From an uncultured Clostridia bacterium (GTDB lineage Bacteria > Bacillota > Clostridia > UBA1381): a DNA stretch of 8,007 nt. The stretch lies in the NCBI GenBank assembly GCA_934454035.1, contig CAKSFY010000103.1, forward strand, positions 1 through 8,007, written 5' to 3'. A program made the position numbers and the translations under genes. Positions 1 through 4,864 of the stretch are shown piece by piece. The first letter of the stretch is position 1. Every line of letters begins with the position of its first letter. Under the pieces are notes generated by a model. The model saw nothing but the letters and a program-made list of their open reading frames with translations, was not told the origin of the DNA and did not search any database.

Positions 1-135
1 CTCCGCACCCGCAGTCTTGGCAAGCTCGGCAAGCTCTTTAATCGATTCCTCGGTTGTATCATTCAGATAATCGGAGCGTCCGGTATGAACTCCCAAAAGG
101 AGCGCCCGTTCTTTTTTTTCTTCGTTTATATTCAT
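1..135 (-). CDS. hflX: GTPase HflX, N-terminal 45 codons (runs off the window start)
   Basis: HflX is a ribosome-associated GTPase that binds the 50S subunit and splits stalled or stressed 70S ribosomes. Only the start is present: the translation opens MNINEEKKERALLLGVHTGR and continues through a Glu-rich stretch to ELAELAKTAGAE. The ERALLLGV strand and the ELxELAxTAGAE helix are the usual beginning of the HflX N-terminal domain; the GTPase motifs lie outside the window. The ATG is at 135. It follows the stop codon of the upstream transglycosylase gene by 16 nt with no obvious Shine-Dalgarno sequence in between, so translational coupling is likely and both should share the promoter near 880-906. 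An A8 run (plus-strand T8 at 112-119) lies just after the start. Identification rests on N-terminal similarity only. Confidence 0.8.
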   Translation of the reverse strand, partial: MNINEEKKERALLLGVHTGRSDYLNDTTEESIKELAELAKTAGAE

Positions 136-151
136 ATCAAAACAATCAGGC

Positions 152-838
152 TCAGTATGCCTTGATTTTCTCTCCCTCTTCTTTTGTTATGTATCTGCAC
201 TCTACCATAGTATCTATAACCTTTTCCTGTCTCTTTTCGGCAAGTTCTTTATTTGATGAATACACCGACGGTGCATTCGGAATTCCTGCAAGCAGAGTAC
301 ACTCATAATCATTCATTTCAATAGGTTTCTTGTTAAAATACCCCATCGCCGCATCATAAATATTATAATATCCGCTGCCGTAGTATATTCCATTAAAATA
401 AAGCTCAAGAATTTCATCCTTTGAATACTCTTTTTCCAGTTTAAAAGCCATAAATATCTCCGCAATTTTTCTTGACGGTGTAAAATCGGATATAAAATAC
501 ATATTTTTCGCAAGCTGCTGAGTAATGGAGCTGCCGCCCTCGGCAAGCTTTCTTTGTTTAATATCCGTCATAATTGCCCTTGCTATCCCGATTGGGTCAA
601 TTCCGGGATGATAATAAAAGCGTCTGTCCTCCACTGCAACAACCGCTTCTTTATACATTTCCGGAATCAATTTAAGTTCGGTATAATGTTCCTCTGCCCT
701 CAGTTCCTCCACCGCCGTCTCAAGCGGTTTCTGAGCAAGTGCTTTTTTATATTTGGAATAGCCCGAATAGGTTACTGTACCGGCACACGCCATGACGCAA
801 AGCAAAATCAGTGCAAAAAATCTTTTTATTTTTTTCAT
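152..838 (-). CDS. monofunctional peptidoglycan glycosyltransferase (GT51 family)
   Basis: This 228-residue protein should polymerise lipid II into glycan strands on the outer face of the cytoplasmic membrane. A basic N-terminus (MKKIKR) precedes one membrane helix at about residues 7-27. The GT51 motifs follow in order: VEDRRFYYHPGID at 69-81 with the catalytic Glu70, GGSSITQQLAKN at 101-112, RKIAEIFMAFKLEKEYSKDEIL at about 123-143 leading into ELYFNG, and LLAGIPNAPSVYS near 182-194. There is no transpeptidase domain, and the length suits a stand-alone enzyme (MtgA/SgtB type), so it is not a truncated class A PBP. The start is the ATG at 838, with GAGGTGA at 849-855 spaced 10 nt away. hflX follows 16 nt after the TGA stop. 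Function is well supported; its role in growth, stress or sporulation is not visible. Confidence 0.9.
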   Translation of the reverse strand: MKKIKRFFALILLCVMACAGTVTYSGYSKYKKALAQKPLETAVEELRAEEHYTELKLIPEMYKEAVVAVEDRRFYYHPGIDPIGIARAIMTDIKQRKLAEGGSSITQQLAKNMYFISDFTPSRKIAEIFMAFKLEKEYSKDEILELYFNGIYYGSGYYNIYDAAMGYFNKKPIEMNDYECTLLAGIPNAPSVYSSNKELAEKRQEKVIDTMVECRYITKEEGEKIKAY

Positions 839-848
839 TGGTAAAGTC

Positions 849-855
849 TCACCTC
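849..855 (-). promoter_or_regulatory. ribosome binding site of the GT51 transglycosylase gene
   Basis: On the minus strand the sequence reads GAGGTGA, 10 nt before the ATG at 838. It fixes the start of the transglycosylase gene. Confidence 0.7.
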
Positions 856-877
856 ACGGCATGAATATCTTTACTAT

Positions 878-906
878 ATTATATACTATTTTAAGCAAAA
901 AATCAA
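878..906 (-). promoter_or_regulatory. sigma-A promoter of the transglycosylase-hflX operon
   Basis: Minus strand: -35 TTGATT (906-901), a 17-bp spacer, and -10 TATAAT (883-878). The -10 is perfect and the -35 matches TTGACA at four of six positions. The predicted start near 871 leaves a leader of about 33 nt before the ATG at 838. Confidence 0.7.
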
Positions 907-925
907 TATTTTACACATAATTCAA

Positions 926-955
926 TTCACACATTTTCAAAAAAACGCATATACT
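926..955 (+). promoter_or_regulatory. candidate promoter of the small sporulation-type operon (sigma-A or sigma-E)
   Basis: Read as sigma-A, TTCACA (926-931), an 18-bp spacer and TATACT (950-955) form a usable promoter. Read as sigma-E, the mother-cell factor that drives spoVM in Bacillus, CATATACT (948-955) matches the -10 consensus CATACAHT at seven of eight positions. The -35 is weak at the expected distance: 927-933 reads TCACACA against KMATATT. The sequence cannot decide between the two; expression during sporulation is expected from the gene content. Confidence 0.4.
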
Positions 956-986
956 GTAATATCATTAACAAATCGAGGTGCCGCAT

Positions 987-1148
987 ATGATTAATTGCTT
1001 TAATTTATGCTGCAAATCGGTAGGCTTGTCCTGCTTTACATTTTGTATCGGAATGATTGCAGGCTTGTGTCTGCCGATTTATGTGGTTGCAGTTTTGGAA
1101 ACCTGCATGATTCTATTTTTGGGTTATCTTTGTATGTTCAGATGGTAA
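987..1148 (+). CDS. cysteine-rich 53-residue membrane peptide, unrecognised, upstream of spoVM
   Basis: I do not recognise this protein. It begins MINCFNLCCKSVG and ends LCMFRW. Eight of 53 residues are cysteine (4, 8, 9, 16, 20, 28, 40, 49), and only Lys10, Glu38 and Arg52 are charged. Residues 14-37 form one long hydrophobic stretch with a Pro at 30, and 39-51 a shorter one, which suggests one membrane helix or a helical hairpin. The ATG is preceded by GAGGTG (975-980) at a 6-nt distance, good evidence that it is translated. The spoVM start codon lies 18 nt after its stop, so the two are probably one transcript. Context suggests a mother-cell or forespore membrane role, but this is inference. 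The paired cysteines could bind metal or form disulfides. Confidence 0.75.
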   Translation: MINCFNLCCKSVGLSCFTFCIGMIAGLCLPIYVVAVLETCMILFLGYLCMFRW

Positions 1149-1150
1149 AA

Positions 1151-1160
1151 GAAAGGTGAT
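1151..1160 (+). promoter_or_regulatory. ribosome binding site of spoVM
   Basis: GAAAGGTGAT contains AAAGGTGA, close to the full anti-Shine-Dalgarno complement, with about 7 nt to the ATG at 1167. A site this good before a 23-codon ORF is the main nucleotide evidence that the ORF is real. Confidence 0.75.
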
Positions 1161-1166
1161 GATTTT

Positions 1167-1238
1167 ATGAAAATCGTAGTATTCAAAATGCCGAAATTTT
1201 TATCAAAAGTAGTAGGAGCAATGCTGAAGATGAACTGA
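1167..1238 (+). CDS. spoVM: stage V sporulation protein SpoVM-like peptide
   Basis: SpoVM is a tiny amphipathic peptide that binds the outer forespore membrane by its positive curvature and anchors the SpoIVA coat basement layer, so coat and cortex depend on it. This 23-residue product reads MK at the start, KMPKFL at 7-12 and VVGAML at 15-20. Compared from memory with the 26-residue Bacillus subtilis peptide (KLPKFL, AML), 11 positions are identical, including the helix-kinking Pro9 and the K-P-K-F-L core. It is shorter at the C-terminus and has Ser-Lys for Gly-Gly at 13-14 and Gly for Arg at 17. The ATG has a very strong site, GAAAGGTGAT (1151-1160), at the right spacing. It follows the cysteine-rich peptide gene by 18 nt. 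Its usual Bacillus neighbours are absent. The gene is easily missed because of its size. Confidence 0.85.
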   Translation: MKIVVFKMPKFLSKVVGAMLKMN

Positions 1239-1387
1239 AATACATAGCATAAAAGGGGATGTAAAAAAAGTCCGGAACGCAAAAGGCATGTATTACTTGA
1301 AAAGTATATATTATAAAATAATCTATTTTAATGATTTTTGAAAAAAATCTCAAAATTTTCGATTTTTATTTTATTGCAACGCCTTTT
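1239..1387. other. AT-rich gene-free stretch after spoVM
   Basis: I see no gene here. It contains AGGGGATGTAAAAAA (1254-1268), which recurs inverted at 7784-7798. It also has GGAACGC (1273-1279), complementary to GCGTTCC (1446-1452) in the hairpin element downstream. Three short complementary AT tracts follow (GATTTTT at 1333-1339, AAAAATC at 1343-1349, GATTTTT at 1361-1367) and could form alternative weak hairpins. A conventional GC-stem terminator for spoVM is not visible in this stretch. Confidence 0.4.
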
Positions 1388-1458
1388 TGCTACGCCCTCA
1401 CCAAACCGCTCGGAGTACCCACGTACACCGTCGGGTTTGGTTTGAGCGTTCCGAAGCA
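1388..1458. repeat. imperfect inverted repeat (candidate dispersed extragenic hairpin)
   Basis: Arms pair from the centre outward: GTAC/GTAC around a CCAC loop (1415-1426), CGG/CCG, a 3x3 internal loop, ACCAAACC/GGTTTGGT (1400-1407 with 1434-1441), a 4x4 loop, ACGC/GCGT (1392-1395 with 1446-1449) and TGCT/AGCA (1388-1391 with 1455-1458). Six T residues follow at 1459-1464, so on the plus strand it could also end the spoVM transcript. Its GC-rich composition contrasts with the AT-rich flanks, as expected of a REP-like or small mobile hairpin element. Whether it is repeated elsewhere in the genome cannot be seen here. Confidence 0.5.
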
Positions 1459-1474
1459 TTTTTTCTATCCCCCT

Positions 1475-1507
1475 AAAAAGGCGGTGTACATTTTATACAC
1501 CGCCTTT
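1475..1507 (-). terminator. intrinsic terminator of the mgtE-RNase H-CDF operon
   Basis: On the minus strand a 12-bp perfect stem (AAAGGCGGTGTA / TACACCGCCTTT, 1507-1496 with 1488-1477) with a 7-nt loop is followed by a run of five T counting the stem end, then AGGGG. It starts 12 nt after the TGA stop of the CDF gene at 1519. The stem is symmetric, but the plus strand has no further T run, so it works mainly for the minus strand. Confidence 0.85.
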
Positions 1508-1518
1508 AAACGAAAATA

Positions 1519-2682
1519 TCAATATACACTGTCTATCTTTATAACCGCATTGTACCGATTATTTTTCATTTTAAGCATTTCCGCTATTCTCCCCGGCAGT
1601 TTTTCGGATTCTTTAAAGCCTGCCGGAACCTCAATGTCGAAAATAAGATTTATATTATTTTCCCCGTCTGTCATTCTGAAATCGTGAATATTCAAATTTT
1701 CGTCAACCGATTTGACAGTGCTGACAACCTCATTACGTATACGATTTGTTTTCTCACAATCAACAGCGATCGGATCCATGTGTATAACCGTGTGGATTCC
1801 CATTTCCTCATCAATTTTTCTTTCCAGCTCATCAATGATTTCATGGATTTTTACTATATCTGCATTGTCCGGAACCTCTGCATGAACCGAAGCCATTCTT
1901 CGTCCCGGGCCGTAGTCGTGCACAATCAAATCATGCACGCCGGCTATATGCTCTCCGGACATTATTATTTTCTTTATTTTATCAACCGTTTCTTTTTCCG
2001 GCGGCGTGCCCAAAAGCATGCCTACCGTATCGCGCGCTATATCAACACCCGATTTCATAATAATAAGCGAAACAACAACGCCGACAACACCGTCAAGCCA
2101 CATCACATTAATAAATTTAGCTATAACCGTTGTTACTATTACGGCTGAGGTTGAAATTACATCATTTAAACTGTCCTTTGCGGTTGCAAGCAAAATCCCC
2201 GAATCTATTCTTTCGCCCAAATATTTATTATATGAATACATCCATATTTTAACCGAAACAGACAGCATAAGAATCAGAATCATTATCGGACTGAAGCTTA
2301 CGATTTCCGGATCAAATATTTTCTCCGCCGCCGTTTTAAACAGCTCCACACCAACCAAAATAATGATAAATGATACAATAAGCGAAGAAATATACTCAAA
2401 TCTCCCGTGCCCGAACGGATGCTCCTTATCCGGTTTTTTATTGCTCAGCTTTGCACCGATAACCGACACTAAAGACGAACCTGTGTCCGACAAATTGTTG
2501 AACGCATCCGAAATAATTGCTATGCTTCCCATTATATTTCCTATTACAATTTTCAAAAAAAACAAAGATAGATTACAAATAATCCCGAGTATTCCGCCCA
2601 GCACGGAGTATTGCTCACGCACCGCGGCATCGTGCACATCATCGCAGTTGTTTATAAAGCGATTTACTATATATTTTATCAT
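1519..2682 (-). CDS. cation diffusion facilitator transporter, probably Mn2+ efflux type, with a duplicated C-terminal domain
   Basis: CDF proteins are dimeric proton antiporters that export divalent metals. The 387-residue product has six hydrophobic segments between about 26 and 225, the HPFGHGRFEY loop at 88-97, and a cytoplasmic ferredoxin-like dimerisation domain at about 228-305 (VHDLIVHDYGPGR; VIHMDP). The transport-site pairs are Asn62/Asp66 in the second membrane segment (NNLSD) and Asp170/Asp174 in the fifth (DSLND). Zn2+ members carry a His in the fifth segment; Asn/Asp plus Asp/Asp is the pattern of the Mn2+ group (MntE, MneP/MneS). The protein is about 80 residues longer than a typical CDF: residues 311-387 look like a second copy of the dimerisation fold (NIHDFRM; YNAVIKID). 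The ATG at 2682 has AGGGG 5 nt upstream and lies 8 nt after the RNase H stop, so coupling is likely. The CDF call is certain; the metal is inferred. Confidence 0.9.
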   Translation of the reverse strand: MIKYIVNRFINNCDDVHDAAVREQYSVLGGILGIICNLSLFFLKIVIGNIMGSIAIISDAFNNLSDTGSSLVSVIGAKLSNKKPDKEHPFGHGRFEYISSLIVSFIIILVGVELFKTAAEKIFDPEIVSFSPIMILILMLSVSVKIWMYSYNKYLGERIDSGILLATAKDSLNDVISTSAVIVTTVIAKFINVMWLDGVVGVVVSLIIMKSGVDIARDTVGMLLGTPPEKETVDKIKKIIMSGEHIAGVHDLIVHDYGPGRRMASVHAEVPDNADIVKIHEIIDELERKIDEEMGIHTVIHMDPIAVDCEKTNRIRNEVVSTVKSVDENLNIHDFRMTDGENNINLIFDIEVPAGFKESEKLPGRIAEMLKMKNNRYNAVIKIDSVY

Positions 2683-2690
2683 ACTTACCC

Positions 2691-3281
2691 CTATTCAATT
2701 CCCAATGCCGACTTTGCAAGACTGTCGACCAAGTCATTATATTTATTTCCGGAATGTCCCTTTACTTTATGGAAGGATATTTTTATTTTCTCCGCGCATG
2801 ATTTGTATATTTCGCGATAGGCTATTGTGCCGTTTTTATTTGCTTTCCATGCGCCGCTGCACCATTTTTCTATCCCCTCATAGTCATAATAAATATCGAC
2901 AGACGGAATGTTATTTAAAACGCAGTATTTCATAACAAACTCCGCGCCTTTAATCTCCCCTGCCACATTCCGCATAGAAGCAAGTTCAAAATCCGAAAAA
3001 GCCTCCTTAAAATGTTTTTCTTCTCCTCCGAAAATAATCACTGCTCCGAAAGAAAACATTTTCTTTTTATGAAGATAACTGCCGTCAACATAAGCTATTG
3101 CTCCGTCTGTGTCCGGGGCGGCATTCTCCTCTTTTTTAATATATGCATTTGCTTCTTCAATTGTCATAAAACTTTTGTATTCAGCACCGGAATATCCGCT
3201 TACCTGTTCTTTGCATTCATCCCAAGAGTTAAAAACTCCTATTGTTCTTCCCTGCCTTACGGCGTAATATTTTTTTCCCAT
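2691..3281 (-). CDS. ribonuclease H1-type protein with N-terminal hybrid-binding domain
   Basis: It should cut the RNA strand of RNA-DNA hybrids (R-loops, primers) in the cytoplasm. Residues 1-48 are a hybrid-binding (viroplasmin-like) domain: KKYYAVRQGRTIGVFNSW, then SGAEYKSFMTIEEANAYI. An acidic linker (about 49-60) leads to the catalytic domain at 61-196. The four metal-binding acids are visible: Asp65 in AYVDGSY, Glu109 in AGEIKGAE, Asp133 in YYDYEGI, and Asp186 in LVDSLAK, next to the KVKGHSG loop. At 196 residues it is the normal size for the two-domain bacterial form. The ATG at 3281 has AGGA at 3289-3292, 7 nt away. It sits 20 nt after mgtE and 8 nt before the CDF gene. I leave out a symbol because the numbering of RNase HI genes in Clostridia is inconsistent. 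Confidence 0.92.
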   Translation of the reverse strand: MGKKYYAVRQGRTIGVFNSWDECKEQVSGYSGAEYKSFMTIEEANAYIKKEENAAPDTDGAIAYVDGSYLHKKKMFSFGAVIIFGGEEKHFKEAFSDFELASMRNVAGEIKGAEFVMKYCVLNNIPSVDIYYDYEGIEKWCSGAWKANKNGTIAYREIYKSCAEKIKISFHKVKGHSGNKYNDLVDSLAKSALGIE

Positions 3282-3301
3282 TTATCTATCCTTTTTCCGT
3301 T

Positions 3302-4666
3302 CTATATATGAAGCAGCACAACCGCAATCCTGAAAAAAACTATCAGCGACACCGCATCTACAATTGTTGTAATAAACGGACTTGCCATAACTGCCGGGTC
3401 AAATCCGATTTTTTTGGCAACCATAGGCAGTGTGCAGCCGATAAATTTTGCAATAATGACCGTAATGCACAATGTGAGGCAAACAACCGCCGCGACCATC
3501 ACTGCATTTTGTCCGCCCGCAACAATTGAGCTTTTATCAATGAGCATCATTTTAACAAAGTTCGCACATGCAAGCGTAAGACCGCACATTACAGAAACAC
3601 GCAGTTCCTTCCAGATAACTTTAAAAACATCTCTCATTTCTACATCGCCGATCGACATACTTCTTATAATTGTAACCGATGACTGTCCGCCGGAGTTACC
3701 GCCGGTATCCATCAGCATCGGAATAAATGAAGTGAGCACAACACATGCCGAAAGCGCGTCCTCAAAAGAGCTTATTATTTTTCCCGTAAATGTCGCCGAA
3801 ATCATCAAAAGTAAAAGCCACGGAATTCTTTTTTTATAGGTTTCAAAAACTCCCGTTTTTAAATAAGGCTTATCCGACGGAGTGATAGCCGCCATTTTTT
3901 CAATATCCTCGGTATTCTCCTCCTCCAGGACATCAATAGCATCGTCGACCGTTACAATTCCGACAAGCCGTCTTTCCTTATCGACAACCGGAATTGCAAG
4001 AAAATCGTATTTGCCGAATTGCCTTGCGACCTCCTCTTTATCATCCGTAGTATTGGCATAAATAATATTTGTCTCCATTATTTCGGTCAGCTGCTCGCTC
4101 TGATCAGCAAGGAGCAAATCCTTTACCGAAACCAATCCCATCAGCTTTCTGTTTGAATCGGTCACATAACAGGTATAAATTGTCTCTTTGTCCACTCCGG
4201 TTCTTCTGATATGAGTAAAAGCGTCCTCAACCGTCATATTTTCCCTTAGGTCAACATACTCTGTTGTCATAATGCTGCCGGCACTGTCTTTCGGATAATT
4301 CAGAATTTCGTTTATACTGTGACGCATTTCACTGTCCGAATGTCTTAATATTCTCTTTACAACATTTGCAGGCATTTCCTCGATAATGTCAACCGCATCA
4401 TCGACATAAAGCTCCTCCCAAACCTCTTTAAGCTCGCTGTCGCTGAAGCCGGTTATCAAAAGCTCCTGCATATCGCTTTCCAGCTCAACAAAAACCTCCG
4501 CTGCAAGCTCCTTCGGCAAAAGTCTGAACAAAAGCGGCAGCTTATTCTCAGGCATATCCTCAAATAAAATTGCTATATCAGCCGCTTCAAGTGCCGAAAA
4601 ATCTGCTTTTATTTCGGCATATTTTTTCTCTTCCAGCAAAGTTAATATTTTTTCTTCCAAATTCAT
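3302..4666 (-). CDS. mgtE: magnesium transporter MgtE
   Basis: MgtE is a homodimeric, Mg2+-gated Mg2+ channel in the cytoplasmic membrane. The 454-residue product has the full plan: an acidic helical N domain (about 1-130, e.g. LYVDDAVDIIEEMPANVV), two CBS domains (about 131-195 and 199-255; GLVSVKDLLLADQ and GIVTVDDAIDVLEEE), a connecting plug helix near 250-275, and five membrane helices from about 281 to 453. The pore signature PMLMDTGGNSGGQSS lies at 316-330, and Asp437 in ITTIVDAVS matches the central Mg2+-binding aspartate of the Thermus protein. The start is fixed by AGGAGG at 4675-4680, 8 nt before the ATG. It is the first gene of the operon with RNase H and the CDF exporter. A hairpin that includes this Shine-Dalgarno sequence suggests control of translation. 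Confidence 0.96.
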   Translation of the reverse strand: MNLEEKILTLLEEKKYAEIKADFSALEAADIAILFEDMPENKLPLLFRLLPKELAAEVFVELESDMQELLITGFSDSELKEVWEELYVDDAVDIIEEMPANVVKRILRHSDSEMRHSINEILNYPKDSAGSIMTTEYVDLRENMTVEDAFTHIRRTGVDKETIYTCYVTDSNRKLMGLVSVKDLLLADQSEQLTEIMETNIIYANTTDDKEEVARQFGKYDFLAIPVVDKERRLVGIVTVDDAIDVLEEENTEDIEKMAAITPSDKPYLKTGVFETYKKRIPWLLLLMISATFTGKIISSFEDALSACVVLTSFIPMLMDTGGNSGGQSSVTIIRSMSIGDVEMRDVFKVIWKELRVSVMCGLTLACANFVKMMLIDKSSIVAGGQNAVMVAAVVCLTLCITVIIAKFIGCTLPMVAKKIGFDPAVMASPFITTIVDAVSLIVFFRIAVVLLHI

Positions 4667-4673
4667 TTTTATT

Positions 4674-4696
4674 TCCTCCTATCGGTGATAGGCGGA
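4674..4696 (-). promoter_or_regulatory. hairpin covering the mgtE ribosome binding site
   Basis: Minus strand: TCC (4696-4694), a G-A mismatch, CCTATC (4692-4687), a loop ACC, GATAGG (4683-4678), A, then GGA (4676-4674). Nine base pairs with one mismatch enclose every base of AGGAGG, the mgtE Shine-Dalgarno sequence. The hairpin is a candidate off-switch for translation; what would open it (Mg2+, a translating upstream ribosome, an RNA partner) is not visible. It does not by itself show a riboswitch. Confidence 0.5.
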
Positions 4697-4707
4697 GCAA
4701 CAGAAAA

Positions 4708-4800
4708 TCAGAATATAAAAGCAGAATATACTTCGGCTTTATATCCGTCATTAACGCATCGCCCGCCGGGTTTTAAACTGCCGCTATTTTCCGCTTCCAT
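4708..4800 (-). CDS. possible 30-residue leader peptide upstream of mgtE
   Basis: On the minus strand an ATG at 4800 preceded by AGGATGTGAG (AGGA 9 nt away) opens 30 codons beginning MEAENSGSLKPGGR and ending SAFIF, with TGA at 4708-4710, 41 nt before the mgtE ATG. The last codons lie in a hairpin (4713-4744; ATATAAAGC against GCTTTTATAT with one bulge), close to the hairpin that masks the mgtE ribosome binding site. Leader peptides control Mg2+ transporter genes in enteric bacteria, so a similar role is conceivable. The composition is unremarkable, and it may be a chance ORF. Confidence 0.25.
   Translation of the reverse strand: MEAENSGSLKPGGRCVNDGYKAEVYSAFIF
4713..4744 (-). other. AT-rich hairpin in the mgtE leader
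   Basis: Minus strand ATATAAAGC (4744-4736) pairs with GCTTTTATAT (4722-4713) with one bulged T and a 13-nt loop. The loop and 3' arm contain a GAATATA direct repeat on the plus strand (4711-4717 and 4724-4730). The region does not match the M-box Mg2+ or yybP-ykoY Mn2+ riboswitch cores as I know them. Confidence 0.4.
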
Positions 4801-4836
4801 ACTCTCACATCCTTTTTTTAATTTAATCATAATTTA

Positions 4837-4857
4837 CGGTGTGCCGTCGGCACACCG
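4837..4857 (-). terminator. perfect 21-bp palindrome after the PBP gene (weak-tailed terminator candidate)
   Basis: CGGTGTGCCG and CGGCACACCG flank a single base, 7 nt after the TAA stop of the PBP gene at 4865. As RNA it would fold to a 9-bp GC-rich stem with a 3-nt loop. The minus-strand tail reads TAAATTATG, so the usual T run is missing. It could end or pause the PBP transcript, or let some transcription continue into mgtE. Confidence 0.5.
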
Positions 4858-4864
4858 CCTTAAT

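Noticed and set aside
54..308. Plus-strand ORFs over the hflX and transglycosylase genes (also 554-844) and minus-strand 313-546
   Set aside because: Shadows of the GT51 gene, which carries all family motifs.
1331..1687. Plus-strand ORF of 118 codons over the intergenic hairpin and the CDF 3' end
   Set aside because: No ribosome binding site, it runs through the inverted repeat and terminator and then antisense to the CDF gene; best explained by the repeat element.
2006..2935. Long plus-strand ORF (309 codons) antisense to the CDF and RNase H genes
   Set aside because: Both minus-strand genes have clear families, catalytic residues and ribosome binding sites; the plus frame spans two genes and has no recognisable domain.
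4681..4864. M-box Mg2+ riboswitch upstream of mgtE
   Set aside because: I looked for the conserved M-box core and could not recognise it on the minus strand; only the masking hairpin and the possible leader ORF are supported.
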